Below, piece by piece: positions 1 to 9,800 of a DNA stretch of 64,000 nt (position 1 is its first letter; every line of letters starts with the position of its first letter). Under the pieces are notes generated by a model. The model had not been told where the DNA came from and did no database searches. It saw only the letters and a list, made by a program, of their open reading frames with translations. The stretch covers positions 558,001 to 622,000 of the forward strand of contig NZ_FUZZ01000005.1 of the NCBI RefSeq assembly GCF_900168065.1, read 5' to 3'. The stretch comes from Chitinophaga ginsengisegetis. Lineage in GTDB: Bacteria > Bacteroidota > Bacteroidia > Chitinophagales > Chitinophagaceae. The position numbers were made by a program, and so were the translations under genes.

Positions 1-1
1 G

Positions 2-772
2 CTGCAACTGGGCAACGGGAAAACCATACACCTGGGCAATCAGCCCGAAGGAGCCATCAAAGAGGAAGATGGAACCACTATTGCACAGCAATCAGGCGGC
101 CTTGTATACAATAAAACAAATGAACCGCACACGGCTGCGTTATTCAATACCTTGTCTACCGCAAAGGCCGGGCAATACCAGCTCACGCTGGAAGACGGCA
201 CACGTGTATGGCTTAACGCCGCATCCTCCCTGCGATTCCCGGTACACTTCACCAATGGTGAACGCCGTGTGGAACTCACCGGTGAAGGATATTTTGAAGT
301 GGCCGCCAGTCCGGATAAACCTTTCCGGGTAATGGTGCAGAACATGGAAGTACTGGTACTGGGCACCCACTTTAACGTAGGCGCCTACAGCAAAGTGGTG
401 AAAACCACGCTGATCACCGGCGCGGTAAAAATCCAGGTAAAGGATAAACGCTCCTGGCAGCTGGCGCCAGGTCAGCAGGCCAATGTACAGGGCGACCAGG
501 TACGTATCTCCGCAGCAGATACCGAAAAAGCCATCGCCTGGAAAGAAGGGATCTTCTTTTTTAAAGATGATGATTTCCGGGAAATTATGGAGCAGGTGGC
601 CCGCTGGTACGACCTGGATGTTCACTACGAAGGTCCGCTGCCCGCAAAACTTATCAGCGGTAATATCAGCCGTCAGGCTAAGTTATCGCAGGTGCTGGAA
701 ATGCTCAACTTCGTGAGCGGCGCCAACTTCAGGGTAAATGGAAAAGACGTTACTATAACACTGTCGAAATAA
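2..772 (+). CDS. FecR-family anti-sigma factor, 5' partial
   Basis: The reading frame is open from base 2, so the gene begins before the window; about 256 C-terminal residues are present. The visible part is the periplasmic region: a FecR domain (motifs DGTRVWLNAASSLRFP and GEGYFEVA) followed by a C-terminal DUF4974-type domain ending at the stop. The N-terminal cytoplasmic sigma-binding part and the membrane helix are outside. FecR proteins hold an ECF sigma factor inactive and release it when a TonB-dependent transducer signals substrate. The next gene encodes a SusC with an STN signalling domain, the usual FecR partner, so the two very likely form a trans-envelope switch. The sigma gene should lie upstream. 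Confidence 0.93.
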   Translation: MQLGNGKTIHLGNQPEGAIKEEDGTTIAQQSGGLVYNKTNEPHTAALFNTLSTAKAGQYQLTLEDGTRVWLNAASSLRFPVHFTNGERRVELTGEGYFEVAASPDKPFRVMVQNMEVLVLGTHFNVGAYSKVVKTTLITGAVKIQVKDKRSWQLAPGQQANVQGDQVRISAADTEKAIAWKEGIFFFKDDDFREIMEQVARWYDLDVHYEGPLPAKLISGNISRQAKLSQVLEMLNFVSGANFRVNGKDVTITLSK

Positions 773-873
773 AATCAGTTATAACTGGAACGGATGCACG
801 AAATATAAGTACCTGTAATAAACAAAGACCAGAATTTAAACGAATCAATCGCTATTAATTAAAAATTAAACCG

Positions 874-3800
874 ATGATGAAAAGATTTATTTCCGCTTTC
901 GGGCGGGGTATACTACTCCCATTGCCTGTAAAAACGAAGGTGGCCTTAAAGCTGACCACCCTGCTGCTTTTCCTTTTCGCATTAAGTGCCGCAGCCACTG
1001 CTTACGCGCAGAAAATTACGTTGTCGGTAAAGAAAGTACCGTTACAGCAGGTGTTTGACGCCATCAAACAACAAACCGGCTATTACTTTTTGTACAACAA
1101 CGATATCCTGAAAAATACCACGCCCGTTTCTTTAAATGTAAAGGATGCGGAAGTAACTGCGGTACTGAATCAATGTCTGGCAGGCCAGCCGCTGGAATAT
1201 AAAATCATCGACCGCACCATCACCCTGAAGGAAGTGCCGGTGAAAAAATCCACTTCGGAATTGGTAGCAGATACACTGATCACCGGCAGGGTAACCGATG
1301 AAAAAGGCGTGCCGCTGCCCGGTGTAACCGTTACAGTAGAAGGTTCCGCAAGAGGTGCCGTAACAGATGCTACGGGAAAATACAGCATCCAGCTGCCATC
1401 CGGCGCTAATGCGTTGTTATTCTCCTTTATCGGGTTTAACAAACAACGCGTGGAAACCGCCGGCAACACCACGCTGGATGTAAAATTAACAGAAAGCTCA
1501 AAGGGCTTGTCGGAGGTAGTGGTAACGGCGCTGGGTATTAAACGCGAAAGTAAATCGCTCGGATATACCGTAGCAGAGCTGAAAGGCGCCGACCTGTCGG
1601 AAGGGAAAGAAGTAAATGTGGCCAACGCCTTATCCGGTAAAGTGGCCGGTGTACAGGTGAGTCAGCCTGCCTCCGGCGCCGGCGGATCTTCCAAGATCCT
1701 GATCCGCGGAAACAACTCTTTGCAGGGCAACAGTCAGCCGCTGTATGTTGTAGACGGAGTGCCCCTCGATAACCAGAACATCGGCGCTGCCGGCAGCACC
1801 GGCGGTGTGGACTATGGCGATGGCATCTCCAATATTAACCAGGAAGATATTGAAAGCATTTCCATCCTGAAAGGCCCGAATGCTGCGGCATTGTACGGCC
1901 AGCGCGGCAGCAACGGCGTAGTGCTCATCACCACCAAATCCGGCAGCTCCCGCAAAGGTATCGGGCTGAAGTTCAGCAGCGATTACGCCATCGGCAACGC
2001 ACTGGTAACACCCGATTTCCAGGATGAATATGGACAGGGCCTGAACGGTGATTTTACGCACTTCCGCGCTACAGATGGTAAGGTATATACGATGGCGCAG
2101 GCCAAAGCGCAAGGCTTGCAGGGCATGCCTAAAATGAGCGCCGGCCGCGACAGGATCGCCCGCAGCAGCTGGGGCGCAAAGATGGAAGGGCAGGAGTATG
2201 AAGACCAGTGGGGAAACGTATTGAAGCTAACGCCGCAACCTAACACCTATAAAGATTTTTTTAACCAGGAAAAACAGTTCGTTAATAACATCGCCGCGGA
2301 TGGTGGAAACGATAAAGTGAACTACCGCTTCTCTTATTCCAACACGCACGTAAACGGATATGTACCCACCAATACGCTGGACAGGAACACATTTACCCTC
2401 CGCACACAGGCGTCTATTACGCCTAAATTACAGTTGGATGCAAAGCTGAACTACATCTCCCAGAAAGGTAAAAACAGGCCTACACTTTCCGATGCATCCG
2501 ATAATCCGGCTTACCTGTTTATCAGTCAGCCGCGGAGCATGCCGTTGAGTATCCTTGCAGATTACACCTGGACCGCCCAGGACGTGGCCCGGCAATTTGG
2601 CTACAGCGGCGTAACACCCGGACTGGAGAAAACATACGCTACCAACAGTTCTACCGCCAATCCTTACTGGACCATTCATAAAACACAAAATACTGATCAC
2701 CGCGACAGGCTCCTGGGCATGCTGCGGTTGTCGTACGATTTTAATAAATGGCTGAAATTAACAGCCCGCGGCGGTACCGATTTTTATACAGAAGAACGCC
2801 TGCGCTGGAGAGCCAAAGGCACTTACCAGAGCCAGAACAGGAATGGTGATATTGAAGACCGGGTAATAAGAGTACGGGAAGATAACTATGATGTATTGCT
2901 GAACGGTAACCTGGAACTGAGCAAGGACTTCACCCTGGGGCTGAATGCAGGCGCCAGTCACCAGAAAAAGTTTATGCGCATGACCGGCAACACCGGGAAA
3001 GAATTTATTGTGCCGGACCTGCACGTGATCAATAACACGCTGACCAATTCCTATCTTTTCGACTTACAGGAATCTGAAATCAACTCCGTGTATGGCTTCG
3101 GGCAGCTGGCCTTCCGGAACTACTGGTTTGTGGATTTCTCCGCACGAAACGACTGGTCATCTACTTTATCTGCCAGTAATAATTCTTTCTTTTATCCTTC
3201 TGTGAGCACCAGTTTAATTATGACTGATCTGCTGAAGATGAACAGCAATATCGTAAGTTTCTGGAAGCTGCGCGGATCACTGGCGCAGGCCGGCAGCTCC
3301 GGTAATCCTTACCAGCTCACCGGCGCCTACAGCCTGGATCAGTTCACACATGGCGGTCAGCCGCTGGCCGCGTTTACCTCCATCATCCCGGACCCTAACC
3401 TGAAAAATGAACTGACTACCTCGGTGGAATTTGGTACCGATGTACGTCTCCTGAATAATCGCCTGGGCATCAGCTTTACTTACTATAACGCCGCTACGAA
3501 AAACCAGATCCTGGATGTGCCCTTACCGCCTTCCAGCAAATTCGAAGCGCGCAGGATCAATGCCGGTGAAATCCGGAACAAGGGAATCGAACTATCGTTA
3601 AACGGAACACCAGTGAAGCTGGCGAATGGATTTACCTGGGAAAGCACCTTTACTTTTTCCCGCAACAAAAATGAAGTGGTATCGCTGACCGAAGGAGTGG
3701 AAACATTTGTATTGGGCAGCGACAGGGGGATCAACGTAATTGCTGCACCAGGTAAGCCTTTCGGCACCATGATCGGAACCGGCTTCGCCTGGCTGAAAGA

Positions 3801-4452
3801 TGAAGCCGGCAACCGGCTGATAGATCCGGCTACAGGTTTGCCACTGCGCACGCAGGGCCGCCAGCTCACAGAGCTGGGAAATGCCATGCCCGACTGGACC
3901 GGCGGTTTCGCCAACACCTTCCGTTACAAAGGCTTTGCCTTAGCAGCATTGGTGGATATCCGCCAGGGCGGACTGGTATATTCCCAAAGCAACCGCGAAG
4001 AGCTGATCTATGGCACCACAAAGAAAACGCTGGCCGGCAGGGATGGCAGCTATGTTGCTTCCGGTATGATTGCAGAGAAAAACAGCAGCGGCAACTGGGT
4101 TAGCACCGGTAAAGAAAATACCATGAAAGTAATGGCACAGGACTACTGGAACGTAGTGGCGAGCGATAAAGAAAACGTGGTGTCGGAAGAAATGATGAAC
4201 GATGCCAGCTATGTAGCCATGCGGGAAATCAGTTTGAGTTACGCGCTGCCGTCGAAATTATTCTCCGGTAAAATTATCCGCAGAATGAATGTAGGCATTT
4301 ATGGCAGGAATCTTTTTTACTTCCAGCGGAAGACAGATGGCTTCTCTCCCGAAGCCTCTTCCTTCAACGTAAACAACTCTTCCCTCGGCCTGGAATCAAC
4401 GGCGCTGCCGATGATGCGGAGCTTTGGTGTGAACGTAAGCCTGGATCTTTAA
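874..4452 (+). CDS. SusC/RagA-family TonB-linked outer membrane transporter with STN domain
   Basis: 1192 residues. A signal peptide ends near residue 46 (TAYAQ). Then come an STN (secretin/TonB short N-terminal) domain at about 50-115, a carboxypeptidase-regulatory-like beta domain at about 138-215 (TGRVTDEKGVPLPGVTVTVE), a plug domain (LYVVDGVPLDN) and a C-terminal barrel. The STN domain marks a signal-transducing SusC that contacts FecR, and a FecR gene lies 101 bp upstream. It should import an oligomeric nutrient with the SusD lipoprotein encoded 18 bp downstream. The substrate cannot be read from sequence. The start may be either of two adjacent ATG codons (874 or 877). Confidence 0.95.
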   Translation: MMKRFISAFGRGILLPLPVKTKVALKLTTLLLFLFALSAAATAYAQKITLSVKKVPLQQVFDAIKQQTGYYFLYNNDILKNTTPVSLNVKDAEVTAVLNQCLAGQPLEYKIIDRTITLKEVPVKKSTSELVADTLITGRVTDEKGVPLPGVTVTVEGSARGAVTDATGKYSIQLPSGANALLFSFIGFNKQRVETAGNTTLDVKLTESSKGLSEVVVTALGIKRESKSLGYTVAELKGADLSEGKEVNVANALSGKVAGVQVSQPASGAGGSSKILIRGNNSLQGNSQPLYVVDGVPLDNQNIGAAGSTGGVDYGDGISNINQEDIESISILKGPNAAALYGQRGSNGVVLITTKSGSSRKGIGLKFSSDYAIGNALVTPDFQDEYGQGLNGDFTHFRATDGKVYTMAQAKAQGLQGMPKMSAGRDRIARSSWGAKMEGQEYEDQWGNVLKLTPQPNTYKDFFNQEKQFVNNIAADGGNDKVNYRFSYSNTHVNGYVPTNTLDRNTFTLRTQASITPKLQLDAKLNYISQKGKNRPTLSDASDNPAYLFISQPRSMPLSILADYTWTAQDVARQFGYSGVTPGLEKTYATNSSTANPYWTIHKTQNTDHRDRLLGMLRLSYDFNKWLKLTARGGTDFYTEERLRWRAKGTYQSQNRNGDIEDRVIRVREDNYDVLLNGNLELSKDFTLGLNAGASHQKKFMRMTGNTGKEFIVPDLHVINNTLTNSYLFDLQESEINSVYGFGQLAFRNYWFVDFSARNDWSSTLSASNNSFFYPSVSTSLIMTDLLKMNSNIVSFWKLRGSLAQAGSSGNPYQLTGAYSLDQFTHGGQPLAAFTSIIPDPNLKNELTTSVEFGTDVRLLNNRLGISFTYYNAATKNQILDVPLPPSSKFEARRINAGEIRNKGIELSLNGTPVKLANGFTWESTFTFSRNKNEVVSLTEGVETFVLGSDRGINVIAAPGKPFGTMIGTGFAWLKDEAGNRLIDPATGLPLRTQGRQLTELGNAMPDWTGGFANTFRYKGFALAALVDIRQGGLVYSQSNREELIYGTTKKTLAGRDGSYVASGMIAEKNSSGNWVSTGKENTMKVMAQDYWNVVASDKENVVSEEMMNDASYVAMREISLSYALPSKLFSGKIIRRMNVGIYGRNLFYFQRKTDGFSPEASSFNVNNSSLGLESTALPMMRSFGVNVSLDL

Positions 4453-4470
4453 TCTGTAAAAACGAAGCAT

Positions 4471-5985
4471 ATGAAAAACAAATCATCGATATATAGAAAA
4501 GTGCTGGTGTTAACTGCGGGGCTGTTACTGGGCGGCTGTACCAAAAACTTCAGCGATTTAAACACGCCGCCAACAACGGTTACCAACATTGATCCCGCCC
4601 TGTTGTTGTCGAAAGTACAGAAAGATGCGGCCTTTTCTGAAGGCACAGAAACCGCCAATATACAGGTAGGGTCCTGGGTGCAATACTGGGCCGGTGGCCT
4701 GGTGGCGCCTACTTCCCGCTACATTCAACAGCCGGATAATAACATGTGGGCGGCGCATTATACCTTGCTGCGCAACCTCGGCCAGATCCGCAACCAGGCA
4801 TTGAAAGGAAAAGAAAATGATCCCACAGGAAGAACGAAGCTCGCTATTGCTCGCATCCTCGAAATATTTATATGGCAACGGTTAACGGATCTTTTTGGCG
4901 CCGTACCATTTTCGCAAACAACAGAAGATGCTACCGACGTAAACAACAAACCGGTGTACGATAGCCAGCAGTCGGTTTATGAACACCTCATTGCCGACCT
5001 TGATGCCGCTATTGCCAGTATCAATGCCAGCGACGTATCGTACGGCAATGCCGATTTCTATTACAAAGGCGCTACCGATAACTGGAAGAAATTCGGTAAC
5101 TCACTGAAACTCCGTTTAGGCATGCGCATTAAATATGCCGCGCCGCAGCTGGCAGAAAAAACGGTGCGCGAAGCGATGAGTCAGCCGCTTTTTTCAGATA
5201 ATAAAGACAATGCCGCTGTACCTACTTTCAACGACGCACAAACCACCAACGCAAACCCTATCCTGGCGCAGTTTATCAGCGGCAGCCCCGATCTGCGTTA
5301 CCTGGCATCGGCTTTTGTGGCTACGCTGAATGATAAGCATGATCCCCGCCTTACCTTTATTGCGGCGCCTACCGTAAATTCAAGAAACAGTGGAACGCCC
5401 GTGTACAAAGGTATTGGCGTGGCATTAACCGATGCGTTGTTGTCCGGCATCATCAAGGATGATTACTCTACCGCTTCCATGACTACCTACTTTAATAAAA
5501 CATTGGCTACGCCTATCCCTGTATATGTATTCACGTATGCAGATGTATGTTTCTTCAAGGCAGAAGCGGCGTTGATGGGATGGGGCGCCACACCGGCAGA
5601 GGCGGAGAAATTTTACCAGGATGGTATCAGGGCGGCAATGGCCATGCAACCGTACAATATTACCACCATTCCGCAGGCGTATATTGATGCGGAGTTTTCA
5701 CTCGCCGGACTTACGTCAGAAAAACAGCTGGAGAAGATCATGACCCAGAAATGGATCCTGTTATTTGGCCGTGACTATGAAGCTTATGCTGAATGGCGCC
5801 GCACGGGCTACCCCGTTTTAACACCGGGGCCCAACCAGGGATCTACCAATGGTACCATTCCCCGCAGGGCGGTATACTCATCGCTGGAAGCGTTGCTGAA
5901 TACAGATAATTATAAGGCTGCCGTGTCCGGTTTAAGCAATGGAGATTCCTACCTGTCGAAGGTTTGGTGGGATCAGAAGAAATAG
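4471..5985 (+). CDS. SusD/RagB-family nutrient-binding outer membrane lipoprotein
   Basis: 504 residues with a lipoprotein signal (LLLGGCTK, lipidated Cys near residue 23). The length and the early motif NFSDLNTPPTTVTNIDPALL fit the SusD-like group of about 500 residues. The late motif LFGRDYEAYAEWRRTGYP is the typical SusD end region. It would cap the SusC encoded 18 bp upstream at the cell surface and deliver ligand to it. It is the last gene of the operon, with a hairpin terminator following at 6004-6032. The ligand is unknown. Confidence 0.93.
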   Translation: MKNKSSIYRKVLVLTAGLLLGGCTKNFSDLNTPPTTVTNIDPALLLSKVQKDAAFSEGTETANIQVGSWVQYWAGGLVAPTSRYIQQPDNNMWAAHYTLLRNLGQIRNQALKGKENDPTGRTKLAIARILEIFIWQRLTDLFGAVPFSQTTEDATDVNNKPVYDSQQSVYEHLIADLDAAIASINASDVSYGNADFYYKGATDNWKKFGNSLKLRLGMRIKYAAPQLAEKTVREAMSQPLFSDNKDNAAVPTFNDAQTTNANPILAQFISGSPDLRYLASAFVATLNDKHDPRLTFIAAPTVNSRNSGTPVYKGIGVALTDALLSGIIKDDYSTASMTTYFNKTLATPIPVYVFTYADVCFFKAEAALMGWGATPAEAEKFYQDGIRAAMAMQPYNITTIPQAYIDAEFSLAGLTSEKQLEKIMTQKWILLFGRDYEAYAEWRRTGYPVLTPGPNQGSTNGTIPRRAVYSSLEALLNTDNYKAAVSGLSNGDSYLSKVWWDQKK

Positions 5986-6003
5986 ATAGTGAATGATAGA
6001 GAA

Positions 6004-6032
6004 GGGTCGTCTTTTACAGGCGGCCCTTTTTT
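6004..6032 (+). terminator. Rho-independent terminator after the first SusCD operon
   Basis: An 8-bp stem (GGGTCGTC at 6004-6011 with GGCGGCCC at 6019-6026, two G-T wobbles) is followed by a run of six T. It lies 18 bp after the SusD stop codon. Confidence 0.75.
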
Positions 6033-6161
6033 ATTGCCCCACCCGCCGCTTTACCGGTAAAAAAGTTGTTTTTACCGGCATGATACTGTCATTAACCCAT
6101 TTTAACTATGCTGCAGTAGCCCGGCTGCCTATTTTCGTATTCATATCTAAACAGCTATCGT

Positions 6162-6680
6162 ATGAACCAGGCATATGAAATTAATGCGATCACGCAGGCG
6201 AACAACGCCATCTATCACTCCTTCCGTACGCTGGATTTCCGCGGGGCTTCCGTGTACCTCACGGAAGATTGCGACTACATTACCTTTAACGGCATGCACT
6301 TAAAAGGGCGGGAGGAATACATCACGCTGCATGAGCGGCTGATGAACAACTTTATGTTCAGGGGTGCGCGGTTACATGGACACATTGAACAGGTACGTTT
6401 TCTGAATGAAAATGTAGCCATCGTGGTAGCCACCGGCGCTATCCGTTTCCGCTGGCAGAAAAGAGTACCGGAAAGCCGTCAGTCGGTGAACACCACCGTA
6501 TGGGTGAAAAGCCCCGAAGGACAATGGCAGATGTCCGCCTTTCACAATTGCCGCATAAAGAAAATGAACTGGCTGGCCAGGTGGATCATGGGGTCTGTAA
6601 AAAAGAAGCCCGACGAAAAGAAGCCGCAAATAGCCCCCTGGATTGTCGGAACTACACCCCCGGAGTATGCTCCGGAATGA
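6162..6680 (+). CDS. NTF2-like (SgcJ/EcaC-type) domain protein
   Basis: 172 residues without signal peptide. The first 130 residues have the pattern of a SnoaL/NTF2-like fold: an N-terminal helix with TQANNAIYHSFRTLDF, then a central strand set (VAIVVATGAIRF) and a final strand (GQWQMSAFHNCRI). This matches the SgcJ/EcaC/DUF4440-like group, whose members are often called oxidoreductases although many have no proven activity. The C-terminal 35 residues are basic and proline-rich and look disordered. It is a stand-alone gene upstream of the DUF4287 gene. Start ATG 6162 gives the complete domain. Confidence 0.7.
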   Translation: MNQAYEINAITQANNAIYHSFRTLDFRGASVYLTEDCDYITFNGMHLKGREEYITLHERLMNNFMFRGARLHGHIEQVRFLNENVAIVVATGAIRFRWQKRVPESRQSVNTTVWVKSPEGQWQMSAFHNCRIKKMNWLARWIMGSVKKKPDEKKPQIAPWIVGTTPPEYAPE

Positions 6681-6738
6681 ATAATTTTGTTTTAAGAGAT
6701 ACATCTTACAAGATTATTCAAAACAAAAAACAGGTGTT

Positions 6739-6957
6739 ATGTCATTCCAGGCTTATTTAGACAATATCAAAGCGAAAACCGGCAAAACAGGTGACGATTT
6801 TAAAAAGCTGGCAGAGAAGAAAAAGTTCCTGCAAAACGGGGAACTGGATCCAAAAGTAAAAGCCGGCGAAATTGTAAACTGGCTGAAAGAAGAATATGAA
6901 CTGGGCCACGGTCATGCGATGGCGATATTCGCATACTTCAAAGGAAAGCGGGATTGA
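6739..6957 (+). CDS. DUF4287 domain protein, small
   Basis: 72 residues with no signal peptide or membrane segment. The whole protein matches the DUF4287 pattern: an N-terminal helix (SFQAYLDNIKAKTGKTGDDF), a Lys-rich middle, and a C-terminal motif WLKEEYELGHGHAMAIFAYF. The GHGHAMA segment is the family hallmark. The function of the family is not known. The gene converges with the DoxX gene, with a single base between the two stop codons, so there is no room for a terminator and the two transcripts must overlap. Confidence 0.85.
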   Translation: MSFQAYLDNIKAKTGKTGDDFKKLAEKKKFLQNGELDPKVKAGEIVNWLKEEYELGHGHAMAIFAYFKGKRD

Positions 6958-6958
6958 T

Positions 6959-7393
6959 TCATCTCCGCAGCTGATCTACACTCCAGCGGTATGCAGGTAA
7001 GGTAGATAATAAAAAGCTGCCGGCACTGGCGGTGAATACAGAATAATTCAATGGCGCGGCTACACCCAGCGCTACGGTCATGGCCAGTGCAAATCCCAGT
7101 AACAAAACACCGCTGCCAATGGCCGCCCATCGTGTCCAAAAGCCCGCGATCAGCATTACCGCAAAAAGTATTTCTAAGCCCGATGCCAATGCGGCAAAGA
7201 TTTCCGCTACGGAGTAGGGGAGAAAGAACATCAGCTTGTGTGCATACTGCATGAAATGCTGCCAGTCGCCCCAGCCGATATTAGGCGCACCCGGAGGGCC
7301 CCACACGCCGAATCTGTCGAGCCCCGCGCACAAATAACTGGCGCCTAACGCCACCCGCAAAAAGAGCTGAATGAGATCCTGTTTAATATTCAT
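6959..7393 (-). CDS. DoxX-family small membrane protein
   Basis: 144 residues. Four hydrophobic segments are visible (about 9-26, 60-80, 85-105 and 112-130), with the N-terminal pattern LFLRVALGASYLCAGLDRFG that opens DoxX-family proteins and the central SGLEILFAVMLIAGFWTRWAA pattern. DoxX proteins are inner membrane proteins, some linked to quinone or thiosulfate metabolism, but the role of this one is unknown. It is divergent from the SGNH hydrolase gene and converges with the DUF4287 gene. Confidence 0.85.
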   Translation of the reverse strand: MNIKQDLIQLFLRVALGASYLCAGLDRFGVWGPPGAPNIGWGDWQHFMQYAHKLMFFLPYSVAEIFAALASGLEILFAVMLIAGFWTRWAAIGSGVLLLGFALAMTVALGVAAPLNYSVFTASAGSFLLSTLPAYRWSVDQLRR

Positions 7394-7558
7394 CGCCTGG
7401 TATTTTTGACAGGCAAAAATAACGCAGATTCCGCTGCTGCAGGTAGTCCAGTTTATAATCAGGGGATAGTCCAGCGAACTTCCGTATATCCATTATCGTT
7501 ACCCGGTCTGTAAATCTCCCCGCTATTTACTATTTTCAGGGATCAAAAAAATGTTATT

Positions 7559-8389
7559 ATGAAGAAATGGTTGCCGGTCCTGCTCATCGCTGCAATAGTG
7601 GCCGTTACCGCTTTTACGCCCCGGAAAATCACCTGGGTGGCCATCGGGGACTCTATTACGTATCTGAATGAACACCCCGATGAAACCGGGAACAGGATCA
7701 CCAAAGGATACCTGACCCGCGTAACAGAAAAGCTCCCGGATATACAGTACATCAATAAAGGCTATAACGGCTGGACTTCCGGCGGTATCGCCGATGCCAT
7801 TGAAAAACTGGATCTCGTAAAAGCAGATGTATACTCTGTATTCCTCGGTACCAACGACTGGTGGGGCGGCCGTCCGGTTGGTACTTTCTCCGACTATCTT
7901 CATAAAACCGGCAACAGCACCGTGTACGGCGCATTCCGGACCATCATTGATAAGCTGAAGTCGCTGAATAAAAACGCGCACATCATCCTGATCACCCCGC
8001 TGCAACGCGGCGATTTTGTATACATCGCCGATATGCATAACAACGCCTGGGGCTCTTACAAAGAAAAGAAGGGGCAGCAGCTTTCACAGGTGGTGGCTGC
8101 CATCGATTCTATTGCCGGCTACGAACACTTCGATAAATTAGACCTGTATCATAACAGCGGTATCACCCTGGAAAATATGGTGAAGTATAAACGCCTGAAA
8201 GACCCTGCCACCGGCGAATACAAGGACTACCACTGGCCGGAGTATAAAGACATTCCCTTTCATCCGGACACCGACGAATACCCTTATCCCGTTTCCGCCA
8301 TCGATATGACGTACGATGGTTTGCATCCTTCCGATAAAGGATTTGCCGTAATTGCGGATATGCTGGTGGAAATAATGAAGCGGTATTAG
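7559..8389 (+). CDS. Exported SGNH/GDSL-family hydrolase
   Basis: 276 residues. An N-terminal hydrophobic signal (about 4-20) is followed directly by block I with the nucleophile Ser (WVAIGDSITY), the block III Asn (FLGTNDWWGG) and the block V Asp-His pair (DGLHPSDKGF). All catalytic positions of the SGNH esterase fold are therefore present. Such enzymes are typically carbohydrate esterases or lipases acting outside the cytoplasm. The substrate is not deducible. It is a monocistronic gene just ahead of the ter island. Confidence 0.88.
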   Translation: MKKWLPVLLIAAIVAVTAFTPRKITWVAIGDSITYLNEHPDETGNRITKGYLTRVTEKLPDIQYINKGYNGWTSGGIADAIEKLDLVKADVYSVFLGTNDWWGGRPVGTFSDYLHKTGNSTVYGAFRTIIDKLKSLNKNAHIILITPLQRGDFVYIADMHNNAWGSYKEKKGQQLSQVVAAIDSIAGYEHFDKLDLYHNSGITLENMVKYKRLKDPATGEYKDYHWPEYKDIPFHPDTDEYPYPVSAIDMTYDGLHPSDKGFAVIADMLVEIMKRY

Positions 8390-8493
8390 CCTCCTTTCTG
8401 ACACTTGAAAAGTTGGTTAAGTGCTGATAACATTAACACTATATATCGTCTGAAATAAATATGCTATATTACCCCTGGTTTAAATTTTGAATA

Positions 8494-9069
8494 ATGGCGA
8501 TTAACTTACAAAAGGGACAAAGGATCGACATCGGCCTCTCAAAAATCAGTATTGGTTTAGGCTGGCATCCTAATGAAGGAACAGGCTCGGCTTTCGACCT
8601 GGACGCCTCTGCATTTATGATCGATGAAACCCGGCACATTCTCCAGGAAGAATATTTTATCTTCTACGGAAATACTGATTCTCCCGATGGCGCGCTGCAT
8701 CACACCGGCGATGACCCTACCGGCGGCAACAGCGCCGATGGCGATGATGAAACCATCCAGGTAGACCTCACAAAAATAGATCCCCGCGTAAGGGAAATTT
8801 TATTCGTGGTAACCATCCATGAAGCCATCAGCAGAAGACAAAACTTCGGACAGGTAAGAGATTCGTATATCCGTGTTGTTGATGAAGGCTCCGGCAATGA
8901 AATTGCAAAGTATGAACTGGGAGAAGATTTCTCCATTGAAACAGGCGTGGAATTTGGCCGTCTTTACCTGAAAGATGGTAAATGGAAATTTGAAGCATCC
9001 GGTATTGGCTACAGGGAAGATCTGGCTTACTTCTTATCCAAATATTTCAAAGGTCAGATTATTAAATAA
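8494..9069 (+). CDS. terD: TerD-family calcium-binding stress protein (first copy)
   Basis: 191 residues, full TerD length. It opens with MAINLQKGQRIDI and carries the family acidic motifs: FDLDASAFM near residue 28, GDDPTGG in the middle and a DDET cluster before the strand IQVDLTKIDP. TerD proteins are cytoplasmic Ca2+-binding proteins of the tellurite/phage/stress resistance system. It is the first gene of the plus arm of the ter island, 20 bp ahead of a second TerD-like gene, and a sister of the TerD genes at 18814 and 19465. Confidence 0.95.
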   Translation: MAINLQKGQRIDIGLSKISIGLGWHPNEGTGSAFDLDASAFMIDETRHILQEEYFIFYGNTDSPDGALHHTGDDPTGGNSADGDDETIQVDLTKIDPRVREILFVVTIHEAISRRQNFGQVRDSYIRVVDEGSGNEIAKYELGEDFSIETGVEFGRLYLKDGKWKFEASGIGYREDLAYFLSKYFKGQIIK

Positions 9070-9089
9070 TCCCTGATAAACTACCACCT

Positions 9090-9773
9090 ATGGCTATCAA
9101 TTTAGTAAAAGGTCAAACTATCGACCTCCGTAAAAACGACAAAGGAGAAGAATTCGATTTATCAACGGTCACTATCGGATTGGGCTGGGATGTACGGCAA
9201 ACAAAAAGCAAGGAAGGCTTCCTCGGAAAATTATTCGGCGGCGAAAAAAAAGAAGCAGAATACGACCTGGATGCAGTAGCCATGTTGCTGGACAGCAGCG
9301 GCAAAGTGGCTAATCTCGGCAGAACCGTTCAAACAAGGGATGGCCGGTCAGTAGGATTGTTTGAGGGAGATGTGATCTTCTTCAATTCCATGCGCCACCC
9401 TTCCGGTAATATCTGGTTAACCGGCGATAACCGCACCGGCGCAGGTGATGGCGATGATGAACAAATTATCATCAAACTGGATCAGCTGGAAAGTAAATAC
9501 GAAAAGATCCTGTTTATGGTCACCATCTACAATGGCCGCGCCACTAACCAGCACTTTGGTATGATCGATAATGCCTTTATCCGCGCGGTGGACAACCGGG
9601 GAAAGGAAATTGCAAAATTCAGCCTGTCGGGCGACAGCACCTACAACGGTATGTGCTCCATGACATTTGCGGAAATTTATCGTAAAGATGGCGCCTGGAA
9701 ATTCAGGGCCATTGGTATTCCACATCAATCCGATAGCTTTGTGGATGAATTGAAAAAGTTAACCTATTCCTGA
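9090..9773 (+). CDS. TerD-family protein with insert (second copy)
   Basis: 227 residues. It has the TerD start (MAINLVKGQTIDL) and motif YDLDAVAML. A Lys/Glu-rich insert (about residues 38-55, SKEGFLGKLFGGEKKEAE) sits before the first acidic motif; this is a known variation among TerD paralogues (compare the gene at 18814). The central acidic run DNRTGAGDGDDEQ should bind calcium. It forms an operon with the preceding terD, and a strong hairpin at 9801-9827 separates it from the VWA genes. Confidence 0.9.
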   Translation: MAINLVKGQTIDLRKNDKGEEFDLSTVTIGLGWDVRQTKSKEGFLGKLFGGEKKEAEYDLDAVAMLLDSSGKVANLGRTVQTRDGRSVGLFEGDVIFFNSMRHPSGNIWLTGDNRTGAGDGDDEQIIIKLDQLESKYEKILFMVTIYNGRATNQHFGMIDNAFIRAVDNRGKEIAKFSLSGDSTYNGMCSMTFAEIYRKDGAWKFRAIGIPHQSDSFVDELKKLTYS

Positions 9774-9800
9774 TAACAAAAAACCTATATTCAGCATACC

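Noticed and set aside
1630-2112. Long antisense frame opposite the first SusC
   Set aside because: A shadow of the real gene; the composition is not protein-like and many such shadows occur opposite other SusC, SusD and HTCS genes.
6050-6078. TTTACCGGTAAA palindrome plus repeat, sharing a 13-mer with the lanB promoter (32740-32752)
   Set aside because: ACCGGTAAA strings are common in this genome because of codon use; two occurrences in unrelated places are not convincing as a shared operator.
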